A stretch of 64,000 bases of DNA from Hydractinia symbiolongicarpus. Lineage: Eukaryota; Cnidaria; Hydrozoa; Anthoathecata; Hydractiniidae. The stretch spans positions 27,102,001-27,166,000 of the forward strand of contig NC_079875.1 of NCBI RefSeq assembly GCF_029227915.1, in the 5' to 3' direction. The position numbers were made by a program, and so were the translations under genes. The notes under the pieces are model-generated. The model made no database searches. It was not told where the DNA came from and saw only the letters and a list, made by a program, of their open reading frames with translations. Each line of letters starts with the position of its first letter. The stretch's first letter is position 1. Shown piece after piece: positions 47,205 to 57,479 of the stretch.

Positions 47205-47309
47205 TAAGAATTCCTCTTCTTTCCCTTGCACTACTCATGGCATTTCTTTGCACGTCTTTAGTTTCAAGCCACGATCTCTCAGCCGCGTGTCGGTCATAAG
47301 TTTCAGCGC
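47205..47309 (-). CDS. Isolated terminal-exon-like segment
   Basis: After a TTTTGGCTAG acceptor the minus strand reads AETYDRHAAERSWLETKDVQ and RNAMSSARERRGILK, then TAA: about 35 residues, charged, helical, no stops. A TATA-like TATATATACG lies about 140 bp upstream (near 47440). The plus strand also has a plausible ATG in good context at 47318 (MTDNVEEFW, then a GTAATT). I cannot tell which strand is real. Higher GC than surroundings supports function of some kind. Confidence 0.25.
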
Positions 47310-48079
47310 TAGCCAAAATGACGGACAACGTCGAGGAATTCTGGGTAATTTTGAAAAAAATGTGGTTCTGCCTTATGATGTTGAGATATTTTCTGCTGAT
47401 AACAGCATATTTTGGCCCTCGGGTGCCACACCTTCGTATATATAGGAGTTAATTATCTTTAAAACAAACTATTAAGCTTAGACATGTTTTTAGGATATCC
47501 CAAACTTCTGACCCATTTTTCAGAGTATGTACTTGAAAAATGAGTGCTTAAAGAAAATATTTTCCGACTCAAGACACAACAACAAACTTATTTAAGGAAG
47601 ATTTAGCTCTGAAAGAAACGGCTAGAAACTCGTTATACACCCAAGTTCATTTATCTACTAAATAATCTAAACAACGCGCCTGTTTTCTTTTACTTCTCAG
47701 TAGATAGCTTTCTAGCGTTCTCCTAATAAAACTCCAATCAGTTTTTTACTTCGAATACTAAACTTTGTTTCATCCCAAAGAGAACGAATTGAAGATGTAT
47801 ACAATTGCCTGAAACATTTCCAAACCGTTCTCTTTGTGATGTTAAATCATCGCACGTTAGAAATATTTACCTCGTCCCAGAACACAAAAATGGAAATATA
47901 GAAAAACAAATATAAGCTTTAATCCAACCTCATGATGAGTGAACATTGTTTGAAATAACTTTTTCCAGGATTACTTCTTCGCTGCGCATTTCTTTTTTCA
48001 GTTGATAAACAACTTGTTTCCGTTAGATGCAGCGTGCACGTTAATCTGGGGGTAAAATTAAATTATTCTATCTGTAACG
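47310..48079. other. Left flank of the R2 element
   Basis: If R2 had inserted into a complete 28S gene, the sequence ending CTCTTAAGG should lie here. It does not: no 28S match is seen to the left of the element, so either R2 is 5' truncated or the upstream rDNA was lost. Confidence 0.5.
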
Positions 48080-51000
48080 TCCAGCGGGGCTTTTAAAACA
48101 ACAAACCAGATTGTACTTTTATGCGAAACCGTCACTCGACAACACCTGCTGTGGCACTTCGTACAATAACCACTCCCAGTGGCTCCGACATGTGTCCTCG
48201 AGACACAAGAACCAGGTGATTCGCTACAACTGCTCCAAATGTAATCGAGAAGACTTCATCTCCATCAGAAGCGTCAGCACTCATGCCAGTCGTTGCAAAC
48301 CCGCTGTTCCCGTTGAAGCACCTGCTTTAACGAATGACTGTTCTTGTCCGTGGTGCGACTTCCGTTGCCAGACCAAATCCGGTCTGGGTGTTCATCAGCG
48401 GAGGAAGCACCCGAAGGAATTCGAATCCGATAAGATAATAGCGAGGAGCAAACAACGCTGGTCCACCGAGGAGCTTAAAATCCTGGCACGAGCCGAACTG
48501 CTGATACTCGCTTCGTGAATCAAGCGTTAATGGCGAAATTTCCAGAACGATCTTTGGAAAGTATTAAAGGAGCACGAAACAAAAGCGCTGCATATCGAGC
48601 TTGTCTGGAGGAACTCAGACAAGAACTACATCTGATTGTCGAGGAACCAGCTATAAACAACGAGCCTCAACCTAACGTGGGTACCACTGAAGTAACACCT
48701 ACTGTGAACCCTCCGGGAACACACGCTGACTTCGTTAATGCGATTATGGAATCATCTGAACATGATCCTGAACTCCACCAACTTGTCTGCAATTTGATTG
48801 CTGGCTCTAACGATGTCACCGACCTCGATGATTATTTGGTGTCCCACTATACGTACAACAAAAGGTCAAATAAGCCGTTAAATCGATCCAACACCACTCG
48901 ATACAGACGCCGCATCAAACTTCGACGCTTTGCACGATACCAGCAAATGTACCGACGAAATAAAAAGCACATGGCAGACATGATATTCTACAACACCGAA
49001 GAGGCATCTGTCTTTCCATCCAAGGACGCCATCAACGACACGTATGGTCGCTTGTACTCTTCAACCAGTCCTCGTGACGATGCCGAGATAACAACACCCA
49101 AACGCTCAGGTAGCACTTACTACCCGGTTTCTGCCAATGAGTTATTAGGGTGTTTGAAATCGATGAAGCACAAGTCACCTGGCGTGGATAACATGACCTT
49201 ATTCCACCTGAAGAACGTCGACCATAGAAACATCCTCACCATCGTAAACGTCGTGCTGTGGAAACAGTCCCAGCCAGCGTCCTGGAAAAGGAACAAGACT
49301 ATTCTAATCCCGAAGAAACAGGATGACCTCCAAAATGCGAGCAACTGGAGACCGATTACGCTTTCCGTCATGTTCGTACGTCTTTTACACAAAATCTTAG
49401 CTTCCCGCATCAGTACCTCCATCAATTTGAATCAAAGACAAAAGGCCTTCATCCCTGTCGATGGATGCGCCGCAAACGTCCTCCTTCTCGACGCCATCAT
49501 TCAGAACGCTAGGAAACGTCATCTAAATCTGTCTTTGGTCGGTATCGATTTATCTAAAGCTTTCGACACCGTGTCCATTAATTCCATCAATAGAGCCCTG
49601 CTCCGACATGGTGTCAAGCAGCAGACGATCTGCTATGTGCTCGACTCATACACAGGTGCTACAACCGACATCTCATGCGGCCCTAGTACAGTCGAGAATG
49701 TCATCATCTCCAGAGGGGTTAAGCAAGGCGATCCATTGTCACCTATTATCTTCAACATGGTCTTGGACGAGTTATTAGATTCCTTGCCGTCCTACATTGG
49801 CGCACTACTATCTCCAGATAGAAGACTCAACAACCTGGCTTTCGCTGATGATCTTATTCTATTGTCCGAGACGAAGACTGGTATGGATGTACTCCTCAGT
49901 AAAACATCTCGCTTTTTCGATGATCGAGGCATGACGATCAACACCAAGAAATGCTTCTCCATGCGAATGACCACCGCGAAGAAGGATCGCAATACAGTCG
50001 TCATTAGAGAGCCTTCTTTTTCCATCAATGGCGTCGCACTTTCAACATCTGATTATGACATGTCATTTAAATACCTGGGGATACACTTCAACCCGAATGG
50101 CAAGATGAGACCGAATCTAAACCACCTGTCAACCCTACTGTATCGACTGAAGTCTGCGCCTCTCAAGCCCTACTAGAAGCTCGAGCTTCTGAGAAACAAC
50201 CTCCTGCCACGATTTCAGCATCAAACGGTACTCGGCCGTGTCACTAAAGGTCTTTTAACATCATTCGACCTTAACGTACGTATGTGGGTCAAGGATCTCC
50301 TTGGCCTTCCCATGGACACACCAACGTCCTTTTTCTATACGAAACCTAAAGACGGTGGCCTAGGCCTACCATCCTGCGCCTTAACAATACCAATGATGCT
50401 TCTGAGACGCATAGCGAACATGGCTGATTCCTCAGATGCAGCGATCCAGGCTCTACTGGCGCTCGAATCCACCAACACCCTAAAACTTAGGTGCGTGAGA
50501 ATTTTTGAAGAGGCTACACCCGAAGACGCGATGAGGAAGAACCCCCGCTTCAGCGACCAGCTGTATGCTACAATTGACGGCAAGCCGCTAAGTGAGTTGA
50601 AGAACAATCCCAACGGCTAATTATGGCAAAAAGGCACCACATCGATTATCTCAGGTCGTTCATACATCGAATTTGTCAAGCTACGTATTGGACGACTCCC
50701 TACACTTGAGAACTGTAATCGTGGGCATGACGTGGACAAAAAGTGCAGGCACTGTCAAAGGGTGGGGGAAACCCTTTCCCACGTAGTGCAACATTGCAGC
50801 TTTACGCACTTTCCACGAATAAAAAGACATGACTCCATTGTGGACTACGTAAAGGACATTGCGATCAAGAATAAACACCAAGTATTGGTAGAACCAGTTT
50901 TTACCATTGCTGGAATAAGATTAAAACCTGACCTCGTGGTTGTGCGTCCGGATAGCGTCATCGTTATAGACGTATCCATCGTCACCGAGCTAATGCGCTT

Positions 51001-51463
51001 TCAGCACGCTGAGGGAAGCACGCTCCGAGATGCCTATAATCAAAAAGTCGCGTATTACGATTGACCTGGCTTACGAACTGCCTTGAGGGAGAGATACGGA
51101 GCTCGAACCGTTACGTTTGTGTCGCTGAGAGGCATCTGGTGCTCTAAAAATAATGATATTCTGTTCTCCATTGGCGGGAAACATCGCGATATTGACACGA
51201 TTGTGGCAAGAAGCATGGAGAAGACCGTCAAGATCTGGAAGTTCTTCATGCAGGCAACGCAATGAAGGGGTATAATTTATGGTAGACCCCTAGTGGGTCA
51301 CCAATGGCTTGAAATGGCCATTTGCCCTGCTATCAAAGATACCATCAAAACTTGGAGAAGGTTTGCAATTATAACATCATTTTGTACGTAAATATGGTTA
51401 CATAAATGTTACATATCTGTATACGGGGCACCGCCCCCATTAAAAACGGAAATACACAAGTAA
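48080..51463 (+). mobile_element. R2 non-LTR retrotransposon in 28S rDNA
   Basis: A single-ORF element with N-terminal zinc fingers, Myb-like motif, reverse transcriptase and a restriction-like endonuclease, followed by an untranslated tail of about 200 bp ending AATACACAAGTAA. The next base starts TAGCCAAATG, exactly the 3' side of the known R2 cleavage site in 28S rRNA genes, so the 3' junction is a canonical target-primed insertion. Three N-terminal zinc-finger-like clusters would place it in the R2-A clade as I recall it. The 5' edge is uncertain: GTCCAGCGGGGC near 48078 may belong to the element. The protein frame is broken (see CDS entry), so the copy is inactive. Confidence 0.92.
48111..51265 (+). 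pseudogene. R2 protein: zinc fingers, Myb, RT, endonuclease (one frameshift, three stops)
   Basis: Frame 1 (48111-48518) carries CCGTSYNNHSQWLRHVSSRH, a CCHC cluster (YNCSKCNREDF to THASRC) and a C2H2 finger (CPWCDFRCQTKSGLGVHQRR, KH), then the start of a Myb helix (RWSTEELKIL). A -1 shift at about 48515 continues in frame 2 through NQALMAKFPERSLESIKGAR, RT (KSPGVDN, NWRPITL, GIDLSKAFDTV, GVKQGDPLSPIIFN, and LAFADDLILL at 49830-49860), zinc knuckle CRHCQRVGETLSHVVQHC (C-x2-C-x8-H-x4-C, 50741-50800) and endonuclease KPDLVVVRPDSVIVID (PD-x12-D, about 50923). Stops are TAG 50174-50176, TAA 50618-50620 and TGA 51062-51064; the frame ends at 51265. The protein would nick 28S DNA and prime cDNA synthesis from it. 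Each stop could arise from a single C-to-T change (CAG, CAA, CGA). Confidence 0.92.
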
Positions 51464-51474
51464 TAGCCAAATGT

Positions 51475-51521
<47 letters not shown>

Positions 51522-51522
51522 A

Positions 51523-51572
<50 letters not shown>

Positions 51573-51579
51573 CAAAATC

Positions 51580-51617
<38 letters not shown>

Positions 51618-52008
51618 TGACACTGTGAAAAGACATAGGAGGTGTAGTTATAGGTGGGAGCGCAAGCGACAGTGAAATACCACTACTCTTATAGTTTTTT
51701 TTACTTATTCGATTAAGCGGAAGCGAGCTTTACGGCTCATTTTCTAGAATTAAGGCCCCATCGGCGGGTCGATCCGTGTCGAAGACACTGTCAGGTTGGG
51801 AGTTTGGCTGGGGCGGCACATCTGTCAAATGATAACGCAGGTGTCCTAAGGTGAGCTCAATGAGAACGGAAATCTCATGTAGAACAAAAGGGTAAAAGCT
51901 CACTTGATTTTGATTTTCAGTATGAATACAAACTGTGAAAGCATGGCCTTTCGATCCTTTAGTCTTTAGGAGTTTTAAGCTAGAGGTGTCAGAAAAGTTA
52001 CCACAGGG
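51464..52008 (+). rRNA. 28S rRNA gene fragment, 3' of the R2 site
   Basis: Recognisable large-subunit rRNA from the R2 site onward: TAGCCAAATG, then CGTCATCTAATTAGTGACG, CGGGGAAAGAAGACCCTG, TTGAGCTTGACTCTAGTCTG, GGTCGATCCGTGTCGAAG, GGCGGCACATCTGTCAAATG, GATAACGCAGGTGTCC and ending GTTACCACAGGGAT. It breaks off there; the expected AACTGGCTTGTGG does not follow. A few differences from the usual sequence (ATGTCTCG for ATGCCTCG, GGCAAAATC for GGCAGAATC) suggest slow decay. A fragment without the upstream 28S or the 3' end is an orphan piece and not a working rRNA gene. Confidence 0.93.
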
Positions 52009-52332
52009 ATGAAACTGAAACCCAGGGCGACGTGTGACCTAGTGGTACCCCTGTCACAGAACCCCGCCAGTCCCGCCCCTCCCTTGACAGGGACACCACT
52101 GGTGTCGACGCAGTGACTGTGCGCGAAGCGCTACCTTTATGAAAAATGTCACTTATGGTGACCACTGATGTTGACGCAGTCACCTGAAACAAGCCACCCT
52201 GTAATTGCTACCTACACGACAGAGATCTCAATAAACAGTAGCGATTTCTCACTACTGTTTATTAAGAAAAGTGTAAAGCAAAACGCGAATTTTAATGACG
52301 TTGATATATATATATAAAAACCATGTCCTTTT
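52009..52332. other. GC-richer spacer with a 12-bp hairpin
   Basis: Immediately after the 28S break the sequence is GC-richer and holds partial repeats (GTCGACGCAGTGACTG and GTTGACGCAGTCACC; TAGTGGTACCCCTGTCA against TGACAGGGACACCACTG). At 52230-52263 AATAAACAGTAG and CTACTGTTTATT form a perfect 12-bp stem with a 10-base loop. It may be a separate small insert that truncated the rRNA fragment. Confidence 0.55.
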
Positions 52333-53659
52333 TTATACCTTCTTCTTCTTCTTCGACTTTTTGGGTTTTTCGTCATCCTCATGCTTACGTTTAGGAGTTT
52401 GTGCTAAACGAAAAACCTCATCATCCTTATCATTGTAAAATGATTGCTGAAATAACTCTTCCAGGTCCGGGTCATTCTCTCGCGCCTTTGCTGGCTCTAC
52501 CAGCTTACAATTTGCGAATTGTAAGCATAAGGCATCCATATAAGATGCCTGCGTTGGCTTGGCGTAGAACTCAGCGTACTCCGGAAGGCATTGCAACATG
52601 TTCTTTTTTACCCACTCTGGCTCGGTAAATATGAAATGTGCCACACTGAAATGTGTGGCAAAGCTATACAGTGAAGCACCAAGCTTACCCAATATGTTGA
52701 TGTAAACCTTAACAAAAGCGTCATCAGTGGTGAGTAATGTTGACACTTCTTTAAGGGCATCAACAATTGGCATTTTATGCCCTTTGAAAGAGGCATCAAC
52801 ACTTTTTAGAGCCTCTGTATGAGGCGTCGAGTGCTTTGAAGTACTTGGACTTGATGTTTTTCCGAAGTTCTTGAATGGACAGGAAGTTCTCGACTGCGCG
52901 CATTCTGACAAACCAACATTTGGCCTGCACAGAAACTCGCAGGAATATTGCTTCAGTCGATTCTGCAATTGGTCATTGGAAAGAAACTCATGGCCGTCCG
53001 CTTTCCCGTACGGATTGAGGAAATCCTTGAGATATTGTTTGTGATAGCTACAAAAAAGGAAGAATAAAATAGTTACGATTGAAATAAAGTTACATGCATG
53101 TAGGATATAATAAATAAATGGAACTTACTTTACTGATGTAGTACCGCTCTCACTTTTTTCACGGAAACTTGCTGAGAAGGATAGGCTAAAGGATAACATA
53201 TATGACATTTTGAAATGCAACACAATATAAAGAATAAAAGAAGAAATAATGATTTGCCAGAATTGAAAGTAATAAACGTACGTGAGACACACAAGTCGAA
53301 ATGTAATAAACGTAAGTGAGATACACAAGTCGAAAAGAACAAAACTGACTTGTTCGGTTCAGACCTAAGAATTTGATAGGATGATTTACTACACGAGAGT
53401 CTCTATTTTCAAAAAAAAGAAGAACGTAAATGGTGTGTTGCAACTAAATTTCTGAACTGTTTTTAAAAGCATCTTTTAGCTTAGGCCCTTTATCTTAGAC
53501 CTTAATATATATAACATCATTTACTAAATATTGTAACACGGTACTTGCTGCTCATTCTTAAATGATACAGAAGCCATACTCACCTTTAATTTATGTTGTG
53601 TAAGAAGGAAATATTCGTATGTGAGCGATAAATGTTTTGGTGAAGTTTTTAAAAATTCG
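52333..53659 (-). CDS. Spliced gene of unknown function with lysine-rich C-terminus
   Basis: Exon a (53659-53584, acceptor TTCCTATAG, donor GTGAGT) reads EFLKTSPKHLSLTYEYFLL. Exon b (53171-53134) is only 38 bp: QVSVKKVRAVLH, between a CTTCTCAG acceptor and a GTAAAG donor. Exon c (53047-52333) begins YHKQYLKDFLNPYGKADGHE after TTTTTTGTAG and runs about 235 codons to TAA. Phases 0 and 2 agree. The long exon has a Cys-containing basic part (EFLCRPNVGLSECAQSRT), a Ser/Thr linker, a helical middle (VDALKEVSTLLTTDDAFVK, then THFSVAHFIFTEPEWVKK) and a C-terminal KRKHEDDEKPKKSKKKKK tail, a likely nuclear signal. No known family recognised. An alternative donor in exon b (GTAAGT five bases on) would give a stop or a different frame. 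At least one 5' exon is missing; a plus-strand gene starts about 200 bp away, so they may share a promoter region. Confidence 0.6.
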
Positions 53660-53864
53660 CTATAGGAATAATTTTTAAACATTGCATTTCATTGGTTAAT
53701 TATTGGTTATTAGATTGTTATATATGAGTGTTATATTAATTATTTATTGTTTGTTTCCGGAGAAATTGTTGGCATAAATGACCTGATATGGTTTACGTGT
53801 TATCGACGAGGTTACTAATATTGTGTTATTTTAGTAGTATCCAAATATATAGTTAGTACGTGAA

Positions 53865-55250
53865 ATGGCTGTCGCAAATTACAAGGCAGTCTCAATATTT
53901 GTTGATGAGGAATATTCCGAAGTAAATCTAAAGGCATTGAATAAAAGAAGGGAGGATGAAGAAGAGAAGAAGAGGCTATATAACGAAGCTATGCAATGCG
54001 AGGAAACATACGGTATGTTCATGATATTTCTTTATTCTTTATTGCGCCAGTTAAAAAGTAACGGAAAACTATTTGTACTAAATTTAGATTCGAAGAAGGC
54101 AAAGAATATCTCGGAAAATTTGACCAACTGGATAAAGTATAAAAGTTGGAATATATGTGAACAGTATGTTTTCATTTTAATACGTTCTTTTGAGTTGTTA
54201 AATATTTTTCATTGAAGTATTGAGTTAGCCTTTGTATTTTAAAAAGAATAGCTATAGCAGAATAAGAAGGTCATTCTTGTTTTTTAAAAAACCTTCTATA
54301 TAACATTTAATCGCAAGCACTGACGTTTAGATGTCACTCACTCTGCAGAGAAAAGCTGTTACCGAATTACGCTAAAAGTAAACTGAAATCAATCAAAAAA
54401 TGTACATCCTGCAATGGAAGATACGTTGTCCCAAATTTAGCTGACTTCCCGGAATGTATCTTAAAATGTACACACAATGATATGTTGCTATTGCGTGTCT
54501 TTCATATTGACGCTGGCGTTTATAAAAGACACCAGTACGGATATCGTCAGCGCATGGGACCATTAAGTCTTAAAAATTGAAATTGGGTGTTGAAGTCGGA
54601 TATTGCGTTAGATGGATTGATATAGTAAATACATATTTTCTGATGTATTAGAATCGTCCTGAAAGTGTATTACAACGCATCAATAGTATTGAAGACCAGG
54701 CGCGTAGGAAGAGATTGCTGTTGGTCTATACCTATTTGATCGAAAATGAAGATTCCAGTTACCGGTACGTTAAATAATTTTGTTGTTGTCTGTTTTCTAT
54801 TGTATATGCAAACAAAAATTCTTCATTGAGTGTTAAGCGAAGTATCTTGAAATTGGCACTGACATTACGGGTGTTCATGCTTTTTGAATTCTGTGCATTA
54901 TTGTTAGGTACTTCGTTGAGGAGTCTAGAGATAAGGAAAAACGGAGACAGCTTGCGTATGTGTACCAAGAGAAATACTTGGAATGTGCTCTTTGGCCGCT
55001 GCTATATTTGAAAAGAGATTGGTGCGAAAGTGGCCTTGAAGGTATAGTTCTTTTTGAGAAAGGGATATAAAAACACAGGTGGAAAAGATTTCATGCAGCA
55101 TATTTCTTTTATATTTTGGCAGGTGGTTCTACAAGGAAATCTGCAAAGATTAGTTTTCGACATAAAGTGCTTTGTCCCATTGTGAATTACGGGAATGACT
55201 TTTTGCTTTTCCAGTACCAATTCTTTATTTTTAAAAAAAGGATTGTCTAA
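53865..55250 (+). CDS. Helitron-like Rep-helicase family protein, N-terminal portion (truncated)
   Basis: Six exons assembled by eye: 53865-54012 (MAVANYKAVSIFVDEEYSEV, basic coiled coil), 54088-54163 (DSKKAKNISENLTNW), 54331 to about 54570 (CHSLCREKLLPNYAKSKLK, CTSCNGRYVVPNLADFPEC, GVYKRHQYGYRQRMG), 54652-54764 (RPESVLQRINSIEDQARRKR), 54908-55041 (YFVEESRDKEKRRQLAY, KYLECALWPLLYLKRDWCES) and 55123-55250 (KISFRHKVLCPIVNYGNDFL, FQYQFF, then TAA). Phases match at exons 1-2-3 and 4-5-6; exon 3 lacks a good donor and soon meets TGA, so that join is broken or unresolved. The ECALWP-LY and LLQFQY-like motifs recall large proteins with a C-terminal PIF1 helicase, common in cnidarian genomes and akin to Helitron Rep-helicases; this is from memory. 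The Rep and helicase parts are absent, and a tandem repeat starts at the stop. Confidence 0.5.
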
Positions 55251-56575
55251 CGCACCCAAAAAAAATTTTCAGTGTGGACCAAATGGCGTGTTCTATGAAG
55301 GTTTGACCGTGAGAGAAAATTTTAAAGTGAAATATCATGAGAACGAGGCCGACTCAATACCAACATTTTTATTTGCAAATGATCCGTATGCGACCATAAA
55401 GGTATCCCTATATGAGGTTTAAAGCAACGCGTCAAAAAAAAAATTTCGGTGTGGCCAAAATTTGGTACTCTATGAAGGTTTAACTGTGATCTAATACTTC
55501 AAAGTCAAATATCATGGGAACGAGGCCGACTCAATACCAACATTTTTATTAGCAAATGATCCGTATGCGACCATGAAGGTTTCCTTATATCAGGTTTAAA
55601 GCAACGCGTCAAAAAAAATTTTCGGTGTGGGCTGAATTTTGTACTCTATGAAGGTTTCACTGTGAGCTAAAACTTCAAAGTCAAATATCATGGAAACGAG
55701 GCCGACTCAATACCAACATTTTTATTAGCAAATGATCCGTATGCGACCATAAAGGTTTCCTTATATCAGGTTTAAAGCAACGCGTCAAAAAAAAATTTTC
55801 GGTGTGGCCGAAATTTGGTACTCTATGAAGGTTTCACTGTGAGCTAAAACTTCAAAGTCAAATATCATGGGAACGAGGCCGACTCAATACCAACATTTTT
55901 ATTAGCAAATGATCCGTATGCGACCATAAAGGTATCCCTATATGAGGTTTAAAGCAACGCGTCAAAAAAATAATTTTCGGTGTGGCCGAAATTTGGTACT
56001 CTATGAAGGTTTGACTGTGAGCTAAAACTTTAAAGTGAAATATCATGAGAACGAGGCCGACTCAGTACAAACATTTTTATTAAAAAATCATCCCTATAAA
56101 ATCATAAATGCACCTCAGTAATTATTTGCATGAATAAGAATTTTTTTTTTTTCACACAGTCAGGCGTTTGCAAAATATGAGAGTTTGACTGTAAATTTAA
56201 AAAGTCAATAAAACGGAAACGAGGCTAATCCAATACCAACTTTCGTATTATAAAAGAACGTAATTTATAAGACCAATACAACGCCGTAGTTATTATGCAA
56301 TATAAATTATAACAAAATTTTACACTGTGGGTGCTGTAGAGTACGAAATACAATATTTTCGAATTTCCACGAAAGAGAGGCCAAACGAAGATGTGTTTTT
56401 TATATGAAATAAATCCTTTTTTTAAAAGAAACAACTTGGCACACAAATATTTCAAAATTTCGATAAAAAATATTTTGTCCTGCCAGCATTGGAAATTTTA
56501 TAAGGCTTTGACCGTGAAAGCGATGTCGAATAGCACTAAAACGAGGCCGCCCAGGCACAAACATCTTAGGCCATT
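55251..56575. repeat. 177-bp tandem repeat, five good and about three decayed copies
   Basis: AAAGCAACGCGTC recurs at about 55424, 55601, 55777 and 55954 (period 176-177). Each unit has GGTGTGGCC, CTCTATGAAGGTTTGACTG, CGAGGCCGACTCAATACC and ATGATCCGTATGCGACC. To the right, weaker copies keep only parts (AACGAGGCTAATCCAATACC near 56220, GAGAGGCCAAACGAAG near 56375, AACGAGGCCGCCCAGGCAC near 56540). The first copy has an open frame (GVFYEGLTVRENFKVKYHEN) that later copies lose. Confidence 0.92.
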
Positions 56576-56879
56576 TTCAATCTATCATAAGGGACTATCA
56601 TTTTCATGCAGTCCATATACCTGGTAAAAATGTGTCATAAAAGTAAATATATCTATATAGTAACATAAAGTAACACTGAAACGAAAAAGTTACATTGTAA
56701 CATAAAAGTGGAAACAGAAATGTTACATGTAACTATTAGGTGACACGTAACTAATCGTTACAGGTAACCTCAATGTTACTAAGTAATAATTATATGAAAT
56801 TTGAAGTGAAGTAACACCTCTACAGTGGATGTGGTCCCACCCACCCACCCGGCCGTTTGAGCTTGGCCTCGGCTATGTG
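56576..56879. other. Short spacer with GTAACA-rich sequence
   Basis: Repeated GTAACA and GTTACA motifs between 56660 and 56820 without a fixed period. No gene. Confidence 0.45.
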
Positions 56880-57430
56880 TTGGTTGCTACCTGTGTTTGT
56901 ATTGTCCACATCATTCTTAGATGTCTTTGCGTTTGGATGTCTGCGCGTTTGGTTGCCTTTGCATTTGGATGTCCGAATAACTGGATGTCTCTGCTTCAGG
57001 GTGTCATTGAAACTGGATGTCTTTTCCTCTGGGTGGCTACGATTTGCCGTGCTTACGCTTTACTAAATGTCTGAGTATTTGCTTGTCTCGGCGTTTGGAT
57101 GTCAATGACATTGGATGTCCCTGCGTTTGGGTGTCACTGACGTTGGATGTCTTTGCATATGGATGTCTGTGGTTTGGGATGTCGTTGACATTGGGTGTCT
57201 ATGCATTTGGATGTCTCTGCATTTGGATGTCTCTGCATTTGGATGTCCTTGATAATGGCTATCTGTGCATTTGGGTGTCTTTGCATTTGGATGTCTTTGA
57301 TATTGGGTGTCGGAGCATTTGGATGTCTCTGCATTTGGATGTCTCTGCATTTAGATGTCATTGACTTGGGGTGTCTGTGCATTTGGATGTCTGTGCACTT
57401 GGATGTCATTGGTATGAGGTGTCCATGGTA
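56880..57430. repeat. 16-bp minisatellite (CATTTGGATGTCTCTG)
   Basis: About 30 imperfect units, with variants such as CGTTGGATGTC, CATTGGGTGTC and CTTGGATGTC. Since 16 leaves remainder 1 on division by 3, all three frames of a strand encode the same 16-residue cycle (CLCIWMSLHLDVSAFG), and frames stay open on both strands over 200-350 bp. These are not genes. Confidence 0.93.
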
Positions 57431-57479
57431 CTGGGCAACTTTGTCTTTTTTTTCATTTGCGCATGTAGGCTAGCGTACC

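Noticed and set aside
56829-57473. Overlapping open frames on both strands with CLCIWMSLHLD-type peptides
   Set aside because: A 16-bp minisatellite keeps all frames open; the peptides are the same 16-residue cycle in each frame.
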